DNA from: Arthrobacter sp. APC 3897
GTDB lineage: Bacteria; Actinomycetota; Actinomycetes; Actinomycetales; Micrococcaceae
Length of the DNA: 60,508 bases
Assembly: GCF_030407495.1 (NCBI RefSeq)
Contig: NZ_JASDDG010000032.1
Span: 1-60,508 of the forward strand
Direction of reading: 5' to 3'
Part shown: positions 33,600-41,620 of the stretch, one piece after another
Layout: every line of letters begins with the position of its first letter
Position numbering within the stretch: position 1 is the first letter of the stretch
The notes under the pieces: model-generated
Seen by the model: only the letters and a program-made list of their open reading frames with translations
The model's database searches: none
Told to the model about the DNA's origin: nothing
Position numbers and translations under genes: made by a program

Positions 33600-34487
33600 T
33601 TACTTGCCGGCTGCAGCTGCACCGGCGGCGTCGAGCTCCGCGAAGGTGGCGTCATCCAGGGTGAGGTTGGCGGCGCCGAGGTTGTCCTCGAGGTGGGCAA
33701 TGGAGCCCGTGCCCGGGATCGGCATCATGACCGGGGACCGGCGCAGCAGCCAGGCCAGGGCCACCTGGGAGGTGCTGGCGTTCAGGCGCTTGGCTGCCTC
33801 ATCCACCGGGCCGCCCTGCCTGGCCAGCTCACCGGCGGAGATAGGCGCCCACGGAATGAAGCCGATGCCGTTGTCCTCGGAGTACTTCAGCACATCCTCG
33901 GAGGAACGGTCGGTGAGGTTGTAGCGGTTCTGCACGGTGGAGACGGTGAAGAACTTGGCGGCGGCTTCCAGATCCTCAACGGAGACCTGGGACAGGCCGA
34001 GGGCCTTCACCTTGCCCTCCTGCTGGAGGTCGCGCAGCACGGCAAACTGCTCGTCGCGGTCCACCTTGGGGTCGATGCGGTGCAGCTGCAGCAGGTCCAG
34101 GGAATCGACCTTGAGCTTGCGCAGGGACAGCTCGGTCTGCTGGCGCAGGTACTCCGGGCGGCCCACCGGAACCCAGACGTCCGGTCCGGTGCGGACAAAG
34201 CCGACCTTCGTGGCGATGCGGACGCCGTCGGGGTAGGGATACAGCGCTTCGGCGATGATCTCTTCGCTGATGTTCGGGCCGTAGGAATCGGCGGTGTCAA
34301 TGAAATCAACGCCAAGCTCGACGGCGCGGCGCACCACGTCGACGGCGGTGCCGCGGCTTTCCGGTTCGCCCCAGACGCCGGGTCCCACAATCCGCATGGC
34401 GCCGAAGCCCAGGCGGTGTACGGTGCCGAGGTCCAGAAGATCGATGGTGGGGGACAGGGCGGGTGAAGTATCCGTCGTATCAGTCAT
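33600..34487 (-). CDS. Aldo/keto reductase
   Basis: A 295-residue (alpha/beta)8 oxidoreductase. The catalytic tetrad is visible: Asp in FIDTADSYG, the Tyr of the same motif, Lys in IATKVGF and His in LLQLHRIDP. The C-terminal phosphate-binding region PIPGTGSIAHLEDN binds NADPH. It reduces aldehydes or ketones to alcohols. Start at ATG 34487 without an obvious Shine-Dalgarno. The stop lies 52 bases before the DJ-1-family start in the same orientation, so they may form one carbonyl-detoxification unit with the SDR gene. Confidence 0.9.
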   Translation of the reverse strand: MTDTTDTSPALSPTIDLLDLGTVHRLGFGAMRIVGPGVWGEPESRGTAVDVVRRAVELGVDFIDTADSYGPNISEEIIAEALYPYPDGVRIATKVGFVRTGPDVWVPVGRPEYLRQQTELSLRKLKVDSLDLLQLHRIDPKVDRDEQFAVLRDLQQEGKVKALGLSQVSVEDLEAAAKFFTVSTVQNRYNLTDRSSEDVLKYSEDNGIGFIPWAPISAGELARQGGPVDEAAKRLNASTSQVALAWLLRRSPVMMPIPGTGSIAHLEDNLGAANLTLDDATFAELDAAGAAAAGK

Positions 34488-34602
34488 GAAGGCGTCAACA
34501 AGGCCGGTAACGGGGTTTATTCCTCAGCACTCTGATAAGCGCCGGTGGAAAACGAGACCGGCCGCGGACCGATGCTGTCCGTGATGGGGGTCCCCGCACC
34601 GC

Positions 34603-34938
34603 GTGGACCAGGTGGGATTCAACGCGGACTTTGACGAACGGGTGAATACGGAGCTGCGCTTCGTTCAACTGACGCCGCCTGGTTCGGCCTGCTCGGTGGT
34701 CATCGGCCCGGGGACCACGGACATGGTCCCCGGGACGCAGCGGATTCAGGTGGTGGTGCCCAGTGCTGCGGAGGCGAGGCAGCACCTGCTGGACCAGGCG
34801 GTGACGGCCAGCGACATTACACCGCTGGAGTGGGGAACCTTCGTATACTTCAGCGACCCGGACGGGAACCAGTGGGCGTTGCAGGAGCTGCCCGCAGTCC
34901 CGCCCACACTGCCCTCCGAGTCCTCCGCATCTTCGTAA
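34603..34938 (+). pseudogene. Truncated VOC/glyoxalase-family gene
   Basis: The frame matches a vicinal-oxygen-chelate protein from its QVGFNADFDE segment onward: ELRFVQLTPPGSACSVVIG and VYFSDPDGNQWALQEL are typical. A normal member has about 20-25 residues before this point, containing the first strand, the first metal ligand and a DVDRAKAFY helix. Here the upstream frame hits TGA at 34582-34584, and none of that sequence is found in the ~100 bases back to the aldo-keto reductase. No ribosome binding site precedes GTG 34603. It is probably a 5'-deleted remnant. Confidence 0.65.
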
Positions 34939-34989
34939 GTCCGCCGGGTGTTGCCGGCCATCTGCTGCCAGGAGCCGTCCCGCGGCCGC

Positions 34990-37809
34990 TTACCGGGTGG
35001 CTTCGGCCAGGTACTCCAGCACATGGCGATACGTGTGGCCGGTGGCCTTGGACATGCCGATTTCGCACGTCCGGTTCACCGAGGCGTAGGCTGCGAACTC
35101 GCGTTCGTTGATTTCCGCCGCCTGCTTGTCGGTGGCCGAAGCCGTCAGTTCGGGATGCAGCAGCCCGCGGTCACCGGCAAACGCGCAGCAGCCCCAGCTG
35201 GGCGGCACAAACACTTCCTCCGCCGCAGCGCGCGCAATTGTCTCCAAAGCATCATTGGCTCCGAGCTGCGTGGAGGAACACGTCGGATGCAGAGCCATTG
35301 AGGGCAGCCTCCGGGTCACTGTCAGCTGCGGCAGGACGCTGTCCCGGATGAAGTCCACCGAATCGATGAACTGCAGGCCGGGATAGTCCGGGCTTTCCCC
35401 GGCCAGCCGTTTCATGGTGTCCAGGCCTTCCGTGCAGGACGCGGCGTCGCAGACTACGGGCAGTGCGCCGCCGCCGGTGGCTTCCCACAGGTTCGTGAGC
35501 ACGCGCTCGGTCATGACCGCATATCCTTTGCCGTAACCCTTGGATTTCCAGGGCGTGCCGCAGCACAGGTCCTCAATGCCCGCAGGGATCCGGACGCCGA
35601 TGTCCGCCCGGCCGCAGAGTTCCAGGAAAGCCGCCGAGACACCTTCCCCGTTGCCGGCCGGACCGAACATTGTGCCGATGCAGGCCGGAAAGTACACAGC
35701 CACGGCGTTCGGATCCTCGTGCGGCTGGCGCTTGGAGCCGCCCGAGGGCAGCACGGTTTCATAGGCAGGAACGTTTTCGGTGCCTGCGACGGCGCGGGCG
35801 ACGGCGGTGGCTGCCTTGGGCAGCAGCGCCGGCATGGCGTTGGCCAGACTCAGGGCCTTGCCGCCGGCCACGGTGACAGTGGACCAGTGCTCGGCTGCAG
35901 TTTTCCAGCCGGCATCGGCAACAGCGTTGGCGTTTTCCTTGCGCAGCCGGCGCACCAGGTCGCCCGTATTGATCAGCACCGGGCACGCCGTGACGCACAT
36001 GCCGTCAGCCGCGCACGTCTGGACGCCGTCGTACTCATAGTCTTTCCGCAGTTCCTTGGCCAGGGCGGCATCCCCGCGGGCCTCGGCGGCGGCAAATTCC
36101 CGGCGCAGCACAATCCGCTGGCGCGGCGTGGTGGTGAGGTCCTTGCTGGGGCAGACCGGTTCGCAGTAGCCGCACTCGACGCATCGGTCCACCTCTGCTT
36201 CGACGGTGGGGGCAACCTTGAGATCCGCGATGTAGGACGCCGGGTCAGCGTTGATGATGACGCCGGGGTTGAGCAGGTTCGGCGGATCCACCAGAGCCTT
36301 CAGCTCGCACATGACCTCATACAGTTCATCCCCGTACTGCCGGCGGACAAAGGGCGCCATGATCCGGCCGGTGCCGTGCTCGGCCTTGAGCGAGCCGCCG
36401 TTTTCCAGGACCAGGTCCACCATCTCCTCGGTGAACGCCTGGTAGCGGGCCAGCTCCACCGGATCATCGAAGCGCTCATTGAGCATGAAGTGGATGTTGC
36501 CGTCCTTGGCATGGCCAAAAATAACCGAGTCCTGATAGCGGTGTTCGGTAAAGAGCCGGGACAGTTCCTTGCAGGTGGGGGCGAGGGACGGCACCGGGAC
36601 CACAATGTCTTCCAGCAGGGCGTTGGTGCCCGAAGGGCGGGCGCCGGCGACGGTGGTATAGAGGCCTTTGCGCAGGTGCCACATGGCGGCGCGGTCCCTG
36701 GCATTGGCGGTCATGGCAAAGGGAACGGCCAGCGTCAGCGATTCAAAGAGCGGCCGGGAGGCTTCACGCTTGGCCTCCAGCTCCTCGGCCGTTCGTCCCT
36801 GGTGTTCCACCAGCAGTGCGGCGTGCTGCGCAATGTCCAGGCCGCGCAGCTCCGGCGGTGCTGCGGGATCGGCGGCGGCCACGCGCAGGGACGTCGAGTC
36901 CATGAGTTCGATGGTGGCCAGGCCGGATGCCACCAGCTCGGGAAGAGCGGTGGCGGCACGGTCCAGTGAATCGAAAAACATCAGTCCGGTGGCCACCTTG
37001 GGCAGGGCCGGAATGGTGCGGAACGTTGCTTCGGCCACGAAGCCCAGGGTTCCCTCGCTGCCCACCATGAGGTGGGTCAGGATGTCCACCGGACTTTCGT
37101 AGTCCAGGAACGCGTTGAGGCCGTAGCCCATGGTGTTCTTCATGGAGAACAGCCGCTCGATGGTGGCCACCGAGTGCGTGTTGGCCACAATGCGTCCGCG
37201 CAGGCGCAGCAGGCCTTCGAAGAGTTCCGGTTCCAGGGTGCGCAGCTTGGTCTCCGCGTCGGGAGCGGCGGTGTCGATCACGGTGCCCGAGGGAAGGACC
37301 ATGACCATGGATTCGATGGTCTGATAGGTGTTGAATTCCGTGCCGCAGGCCATCCCCGAGGAGTTGTTGGCTACGACGCCGCCAATGGTGCAGGCAATCT
37401 CCGACGCCGGATCGGGGCCGAGCTTGCGTCCGTGGGCGGCCAGCCGGGAGTTGACCGCACGCACCGTGGCGCCGGGCTGTACCCGGACCCGGGCACCGCC
37501 GTCGAGCACCTCGATGCCGCGGAAATGCTGGCGGGTGTTGATGAGGAGGCTGTCGCTTTGGCTCTGGCCGGACAGAGAGGTGCCGCCGGATCGGAAGGTG
37601 GCCGGAATGCCCAGTTCACGGCTGCGGCGAAGCAGCGAAGCGACGTCGTCTGCCGTGCGCGGGGTGGCGACAGCCTCGGGAATCATCAGGTAATGGGAGG
37701 CATCGTGGGCCATTTTGCGGCGGTCGATGTCCCGCGTGCTGATGTTCTCCATGTCGAGGTCAGCTATCGAGCCCGCCGTGGGGGCGGGGGCTTTCGTGTG
37801 AAGACTCAT
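34990..37809 (-). CDS. FAD-linked oxidase / Fe-S fusion, D-lactate dehydrogenase type
   Basis: A 939-residue fusion. The N-terminal FAD-binding type 4 domain holds FRSGGTSLSGQ and IGGVVANNSSGMACG. The FAD-linked oxidase C-terminal domain follows to about residue 530, then a ferredoxin-like region (CVECGYCEPVCPSK near 542, CAADGMCVTACP near 596). Two C-terminal cysteine blocks (CCGTPWKSKG near 747, and GCCAFAGDRG near the end) complete it. This is the architecture of membrane-associated quinone-linked D-lactate (or D-2-hydroxyacid) dehydrogenases. It should oxidise D-lactate to pyruvate, complementing the L-lactate LutABC system. A TGGTCAGACCA operator lies 76 bases upstream of its start and the FCD-GntR regulator gene is next, so lactate induction is likely. 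Confidence 0.88.
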   Translation of the reverse strand: MSLHTKAPAPTAGSIADLDMENISTRDIDRRKMAHDASHYLMIPEAVATPRTADDVASLLRRSRELGIPATFRSGGTSLSGQSQSDSLLINTRQHFRGIEVLDGGARVRVQPGATVRAVNSRLAAHGRKLGPDPASEIACTIGGVVANNSSGMACGTEFNTYQTIESMVMVLPSGTVIDTAAPDAETKLRTLEPELFEGLLRLRGRIVANTHSVATIERLFSMKNTMGYGLNAFLDYESPVDILTHLMVGSEGTLGFVAEATFRTIPALPKVATGLMFFDSLDRAATALPELVASGLATIELMDSTSLRVAAADPAAPPELRGLDIAQHAALLVEHQGRTAEELEAKREASRPLFESLTLAVPFAMTANARDRAAMWHLRKGLYTTVAGARPSGTNALLEDIVVPVPSLAPTCKELSRLFTEHRYQDSVIFGHAKDGNIHFMLNERFDDPVELARYQAFTEEMVDLVLENGGSLKAEHGTGRIMAPFVRRQYGDELYEVMCELKALVDPPNLLNPGVIINADPASYIADLKVAPTVEAEVDRCVECGYCEPVCPSKDLTTTPRQRIVLRREFAAAEARGDAALAKELRKDYEYDGVQTCAADGMCVTACPVLINTGDLVRRLRKENANAVADAGWKTAAEHWSTVTVAGGKALSLANAMPALLPKAATAVARAVAGTENVPAYETVLPSGGSKRQPHEDPNAVAVYFPACIGTMFGPAGNGEGVSAAFLELCGRADIGVRIPAGIEDLCCGTPWKSKGYGKGYAVMTERVLTNLWEATGGGALPVVCDAASCTEGLDTMKRLAGESPDYPGLQFIDSVDFIRDSVLPQLTVTRRLPSMALHPTCSSTQLGANDALETIARAAAEEVFVPPSWGCCAFAGDRGLLHPELTASATDKQAAEINEREFAAYASVNRTCEIGMSKATGHTYRHVLEYLAEATR

Positions 37810-37884
37810 GTTTTTTCCAACCGATCCGCGGAGCCGCGGTGCTCCGCAGTCTAAATGTAGGACGGATCACGGCTGGGCGAAAGT

Positions 37885-37895
37885 TGGTCAGACCA
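37885..37895. promoter_or_regulatory. LldR-type operator TGGTCAGACCA (D-lactate dehydrogenase promoter)
   Basis: A near-perfect palindrome (TGGT-CAG-ACCA) fitting the TNGTnnnACNA pattern of FCD-GntR (LldR) repressors. It lies 76 bases upstream of the fusion dehydrogenase gene. -10-like hexamers (TACATT 37854-37859, TAGACT 37848-37853, minus strand) sit between it and the gene. Identical copies occur at 41476 and 41577. Confidence 0.7.
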
Positions 37896-37954
37896 CACGG
37901 GCGGTCTTTAAGTCCCCGGGGCGGGTACCGCTGGTCCGTTTCCTGAGTATGGCG

Positions 37955-38698
37955 TCACTGGCCGTCAGGGGCCGCGGCGGTGGTGTCTGCGGGTATCTGC
38001 GCGTAAAACCATTCGATGTGCTCGCGCAGCAGGCGGGCAGCGTCGTCACCGCGGCCGGCGGCCACGGCGTCATAAATGCCGTGATGCTGGCGCTGCAGGT
38101 GTTTCATCACCGCGGGCCAGTCCTCCATGATGTCCACGGCGTTTTTGACGTAACCGCTGATGGCTCCGCTGAGGGAAGCCATCATGGTTTCAATGACCGC
38201 GTTGCCGGCCATTGAGCTGAGCTCCACATGGAAGCGGGCATCCAGAAGATGGTAGGCCTCGCGCTCAATACCCGGGGCATCCATGGCCTCCAGCAGCGCC
38301 CGGGCGCGGGCCAGGGCCGCATCCCGGACCTCGGAGGGCGGGCGGGACGCCGCAGTGGCAGCCGCCCAGGTTTCGAGCAGGACCCGGGTCTGGACAATAT
38401 CTGCCACCGGAAGCCTGCTGCTGGCCATGTGCAGGCGCAGTGCGGAGGAGAGTCCGGCCGACGGCTCCGAGATGATGATCGCTCCGGATTTTGGCCCCGA
38501 TCCGGCGGAAGAGCGGAGAACTCCCATGGCGTCCAGGATGCGGATGCCTTCACGGACGGAGGCCCGGGAGATGCCGTAGGTTTCGGCCAGCGCCCGTTCG
38601 CCGGGCAGCTGATCGCCCAGCGAGATGACTCCGGAACGGAGGTCTGCTTCGATGTTTTCCAGCAGCAGGTCATAGCTGCGCCGCGGTTGCTCTGTCAC
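37955..38698 (-). CDS. lldR: FadR/GntR-family regulator, LldR-like
   Basis: 247 residues from GTG 38698 (AGGATGGACCC upstream on the minus strand); the frame continues upstream but without family similarity. The N-terminal winged helix (about 10-75) contains LPGERALAETYGISRASVRE. The C-terminal FCD all-helical domain carries the metal/effector His residues (FHVELSSMAGN and QHHGIYDAVAAG). FCD-GntR proteins of this kind repress lactate genes and release DNA on binding lactate. Adjacent D-lactate dehydrogenase, lactate permease and lutABC genes, and the shared TGGTCAGACCA sites, support the LldR name. The specific effector is inferred. Confidence 0.82.
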   Translation of the reverse strand: MTEQPRRSYDLLLENIEADLRSGVISLGDQLPGERALAETYGISRASVREGIRILDAMGVLRSSAGSGPKSGAIIISEPSAGLSSALRLHMASSRLPVADIVQTRVLLETWAAATAASRPPSEVRDAALARARALLEAMDAPGIEREAYHLLDARFHVELSSMAGNAVIETMMASLSGAISGYVKNAVDIMEDWPAVMKHLQRQHHGIYDAVAAGRGDDAARLLREHIEWFYAQIPADTTAAAPDGQ

Positions 38699-39054
38699 GG
38701 GTCCATCCTGCCACGTGCCGGGCCTGTCCGGCGTTGTCGCCGGTGCGCAGGCACAGGCCTGTGCATTCAATAAGGGTATTAAAAACAAAGTATTTAAATT
38801 AGCTTCCTTCCCTTGCGCCACTAGGCATCCAGCGTGCTTGGAATACCGGAAATCAATGCTGAACCGTTGACATGCGGCGTGGAATGGAGAAGGGTGATAC
38901 CCCTGATCGGAACAGTTATTGCGGATCCGGTTGGAAAAGCTCCATTGCTCTTCCGCGATAAAGCAGGACAAATTAGCACCATCCGTTGAGGTCACCGCCC
39001 GGTAAGAAACCGGGCAAGACACCACGTGGGCCTCCCTGAGGTTAGGGAAATAAT
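38699..39054. other. Divergent intergenic region between regulator and secreted-protein gene
   Basis: 356 bases without a gene. It holds a perfect palindrome (38751-38764), an AT-rich block at about 38764-38808 that is the likely minus-strand promoter of the regulator, and a perfect -35 hexamer TTGACA at 38867-38872 facing the secreted-protein gene, without a convincing -10. A 7-bp hairpin (GCCCGGT/ACCGGGC, 38997-39015) lies in the leader 40 bases before ATG 39055. No TGGTCAGACCA copy is present here. Confidence 0.5.
38751..38764. promoter_or_regulatory. Perfect 14-bp palindrome GCACAGGCCTGTGC
   Basis: A complete inverted repeat 53 bases upstream of the regulator start, at the edge of the AT-rich promoter region. 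It differs from the TGGTCAGACCA sites. It may be an operator for a second regulator; candidate only. Confidence 0.3.
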
Positions 39055-39603
39055 ATGTCACGCAAGAATCAGAGAATCGCAGCAACGGCACTTGCCCTGG
39101 GCCTGGTTGGCGGCGGAAGCCTGCTGACCGCTGGAGCGGCAAATGCGGTGGAGATCGACGACGTAGCCACGCCAACAGGTGCGTGCGACGCCGGCTGGTA
39201 TTACTCGGCCCAGAGCGCAGGCGACGACGTCTTTGTCGCCACCGGAGTGCCGCAGCAAACGACCAATGACTCACCGCAGAGCATCGCCACGACCTTCATG
39301 TCCGAAACGTCCGGAACCGTGGGAACCACGTTCAGCGGTGACTTGAATGTTGGAGTTGACGTGGCAGTGGCGGAGATTGGCGCCACTTTGGGCATCGCCG
39401 CAACCACTGAAAAAACAACGACGTACGGAGCGTCTGTGACGGCTGACGTGCCGGCGTGGAGCACGGTATATGGACAATATGGAGTGTTCCAGGCGAGTGT
39501 CACTGGCATGTCCCAGTACCGGACGCCCTCCTGCGAAGTGACGCAGACGGTTTACAACACGGTCAATGTCCCGTACCGGGAAGGTTATCTGTTCTGGTCA
39601 TAG
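39055..39603 (+). CDS. Secreted beta-rich protein of unknown function
   Basis: A 182-residue protein. A clear Sec signal peptide (RIAATALALGLVGGGSLLTA, probable cleavage after ANA near residue 31) is followed by a Thr/Ser/Val-rich domain with no catalytic motif. Strands alternate polar and non-polar residues (GTVGTTFSGDLNVGVDVAVA, then TTEKTTTYGASVTADVP). They are followed by PAWSTVYGQYGVFQASVTG and a C-terminal cysteine that may pair with the one near the mature N-terminus (GACDAGW). The alternating strands recall aerolysin/ETX-type pore formers or similar beta proteins, but this is only a pattern-level impression. AGGGAAATAAT precedes the ATG and a strong terminator follows. It is an unrelated cargo gene within the lactate block. 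Confidence 0.65.
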   Translation: MSRKNQRIAATALALGLVGGGSLLTAGAANAVEIDDVATPTGACDAGWYYSAQSAGDDVFVATGVPQQTTNDSPQSIATTFMSETSGTVGTTFSGDLNVGVDVAVAEIGATLGIAATTEKTTTYGASVTADVPAWSTVYGQYGVFQASVTGMSQYRTPSCEVTQTVYNTVNVPYREGYLFWS

Positions 39604-39647
39604 CAAAAGGGGTTATTCCTGTCCCTTGAACAGGCCAAAAAAGAAAG

Positions 39648-39687
39648 AAGAATGCGGGGACGGAAAATTCCGGCCCCGCATTCTTTT
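39648..39687. terminator. Strong bidirectional terminator
   Basis: AAGAATGCGGGG (39648-39659) pairs with CCCCGCATTCTT (39674-39685), and CGGAA/TTCCG pair inside around an AA loop. A-rich sequence on the left and TTTT on the right make it work for both the secreted-protein gene and the convergent lactate permease. Confidence 0.9.
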
Positions 39688-39701
39688 GTGCCCCCGCTGA
39701 G

Positions 39702-41432
39702 CTAGGGAAGCATCCAGCCCAGGATTGGCGTGGACTGCAGGTACACCAGGGTGCACAGCACCAGCAGCAGGCCAACGCTCCAGCCCACCACCTTGCGCAG
39801 CAGCACCGATTCCTGGCCGTCCAGTTTCACGGCAGTGACCGCAATGGCGAGGTTCTGGGGGCTGATCAGCTTGCCCACCACGCCGCCGGAGGTATTGGCG
39901 GCTACGAGCAGGTTCGGATCGATGCCGGCTTCAAGTCCGGCGGTTTGCTGGAGCCGGGCAAACAGCGCGTTGGCTGAGGTGTCCGAACCGGTGACGGCGG
40001 TGCCGATCCAGCCCAGCACGGGGGAAAGGAAAGCAAAGAATGCTCCGGTTCCGGCGAGCCAGGTGCCGATCGACACCGTCTGCCCGGAGAAGTTCATGAC
40101 GTAGGCCAGGGAGAGTACGGAGAGGATGGTCAGGCCCGCCCAGCGCATGTTCCAGATGGTCCTGAAGATCTCGGCCACGCCGTTGCCCACGGTCATGGAG
40201 TAGCGGCCGCCGTCGTCGTACCTGGCGTAGACCGCACACACAATGAGCCCCGTCATCAGCAGCAGCGTGCCCGGGCTGGAGAGCCAGTTGAAGGTGTAGA
40301 TGGTGGAGGAGACGGGTTCACCGGCGTCATTGAGCAGGCGGTCGTGCAGCCAGGGCCAGGGCACCTTGATGTCCGTGGAGGCCAGGAAGGCGGGAATGTC
40401 CGCGCCCCACTTCCACAGCTTGGCGATGCCGAAGATCAGGATTACGAGGAAGTACGGGAAGAGTGCCAGCAGCGTGCGGGAGCGGGTCAGGGAGTCCCCG
40501 TCCTTGACGGCGGTGCTGCGGCCGCGGTTTCCGGAGCCGCCGGCGTTGACGGACGCGGAGCCGGCGGCGAGGGCCGGCAGGCCCATGCGCTCGCGGGCGG
40601 CTTCCAGGCCGCGGGGCTGCCAGAACTTCAGGAAGACGACGGCGGCACCCAGACCTGCCAGTGCGGCCACGATGTCGGTGAGTTCATAGGAGAAGAAGGT
40701 GGAGCAGAGCACCTGTGCAACGGCGAAGGCAACGCCGGTGATCACGGCGGCCGGCCAGGTGTCCCTGACGCCGCGGCGGCCGTCGAGGATGAAGACCAGG
40801 ATCAGCGGAACCACCACGGCCAGCACCGGGGCCTGACGGCCTACCACTGCGCCAATGTGGCCGGCATCGAGGCCGGTCAGGGACGCGGCGGTGGTGATCG
40901 GGATGGCCATGGCGCCGAAGGCAACCGGTGCGGTGTTGGCCACGAGCACGGCGGCTGCGGCCTTGAGCGGCTTGATGCCCAGCGCCACGAGCATGGTGGC
41001 CGTGATGGCCACGGGTGCCCCGAACCCGGCCAGCGCCTCCAGCAGGCCGCCGAAGCAGAACGCCACCAGGATGGCCTGCACACGCACGTCCCCGCCGCCA
41101 ATCACGTCAAAAACCCGGCGCAGGTCTTCGAACCGGCCGCTCAGGACGGTGATCTGGTAGAGCCAGATGGCCATGATGACAATCCACAGCACCGGAAAGG
41201 CTCCAAAGACGGCGCCCTGGGAGGCCGAGAGCAGGGCCAAACCCGCGGGCATGGAGAAAGCGAAGATTGCGACGGCGAGCGCCACCAGCAGGGCCACCCC
41301 GCCCGCCACATGCGCCTTGACCTTCACATAGGCAAGCAGCACAAAGAAGGTCAGCAGCGGCACAAGGGCCACCAGTGCCGACACGGCAACACTGTTGAGC
41401 ACCGGATCAGTGCTGGGAATGAACGACTCCAC
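39702..41432 (-). CDS. lldP: L-lactate permease (LldP/LctP family), copy 1
   Basis: A 576-residue polytopic membrane protein with the usual length and 12-14 hydrophobic segments of the lactate permease family. Signature stretches include GRFEDLRRVF, FCFGGLLEALAGFGAPVAIT and FLSPVLGWIGTAVTGSDTS. It imports lactate or glycolate with protons. The GTG start has a GGAGG site. Its promoter carries one exact and one degenerate TGGTCAGACCA operator. It is divergent from lutABC (188 bases apart), giving a lactate-uptake plus lactate-oxidation pair. It is closely similar to the second permease at 53570. Confidence 0.93.
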   Translation of the reverse strand: MESFIPSTDPVLNSVAVSALVALVPLLTFFVLLAYVKVKAHVAGGVALLVALAVAIFAFSMPAGLALLSASQGAVFGAFPVLWIVIMAIWLYQITVLSGRFEDLRRVFDVIGGGDVRVQAILVAFCFGGLLEALAGFGAPVAITATMLVALGIKPLKAAAAVLVANTAPVAFGAMAIPITTAASLTGLDAGHIGAVVGRQAPVLAVVVPLILVFILDGRRGVRDTWPAAVITGVAFAVAQVLCSTFFSYELTDIVAALAGLGAAVVFLKFWQPRGLEAARERMGLPALAAGSASVNAGGSGNRGRSTAVKDGDSLTRSRTLLALFPYFLVILIFGIAKLWKWGADIPAFLASTDIKVPWPWLHDRLLNDAGEPVSSTIYTFNWLSSPGTLLLMTGLIVCAVYARYDDGGRYSMTVGNGVAEIFRTIWNMRWAGLTILSVLSLAYVMNFSGQTVSIGTWLAGTGAFFAFLSPVLGWIGTAVTGSDTSANALFARLQQTAGLEAGIDPNLLVAANTSGGVVGKLISPQNLAIAVTAVKLDGQESVLLRKVVGWSVGLLLVLCTLVYLQSTPILGWMLP

Positions 41433-41461
41433 GGGGTTCCTCCGCTTTGAGGGGCAAGGTA

Positions 41462-41472
41462 TGGTCAGGCCA
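41462..41472. promoter_or_regulatory. Degenerate LldR-type operator (TGGTCAGGCCA)
   Basis: One mismatch from the exact site, and 14 bases from the exact copy at 41476. It lies downstream of the predicted permease transcription start, where a bound repressor would block elongation or support cooperative binding. Confidence 0.45.
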
Positions 41473-41475
41473 CAG

Positions 41476-41486
41476 TGGTCAGACCA
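41476..41486. promoter_or_regulatory. LldR-type operator TGGTCAGACCA (lactate permease promoter)
   Basis: An exact copy of the palindrome. On the minus strand a -10-like TAGACT (complement of 41492-41497) places the permease transcription start inside this site. Confidence 0.75.
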
Positions 41487-41571
41487 TAGGGAGTCTAGCG
41501 CAAATTACGGATGTCTGTGATGGTGGTCACCAGCACGCGCGGGCAGGGGATGTGTCCGCCGCAACATGCCC

Positions 41572-41587
41572 TACTATGGTCAGACCA
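41572..41587 (+). promoter_or_regulatory. lutABC promoter -10 with overlapping TGGTCAGACCA operator
   Basis: TACTAT (41572-41577) is a good -10, and the exact palindrome TGGTCAGACCA (41577-41587) overlaps its last base and covers the predicted start site. The distance to ATG 41621 is 34 bases. Repressor binding here would block initiation. Confidence 0.7.
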
Positions 41588-41620
41588 CACGTACGGGGGA
41601 TGCCCCGCTGAAAGGCAGCC

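Noticed and set aside
34603-34938. VOC gene as an intact short protein
   Set aside because: The N-terminal strand and first metal ligand of the family are missing, there is no binding site, and a stop lies directly upstream.
38860-39054. Leader of the secreted-protein gene considered as a c-di-AMP (ydaO-type) or other known riboswitch
   Set aside because: Apart from a single 7-bp hairpin I could not find the conserved blocks of any riboswitch class I know.
41521-41532. TGGTGGTCACCA considered as a further LldR operator
   Set aside because: The half-sites are separated by four bases instead of three and the palindrome is imperfect. The exact copies nearby are sufficient.
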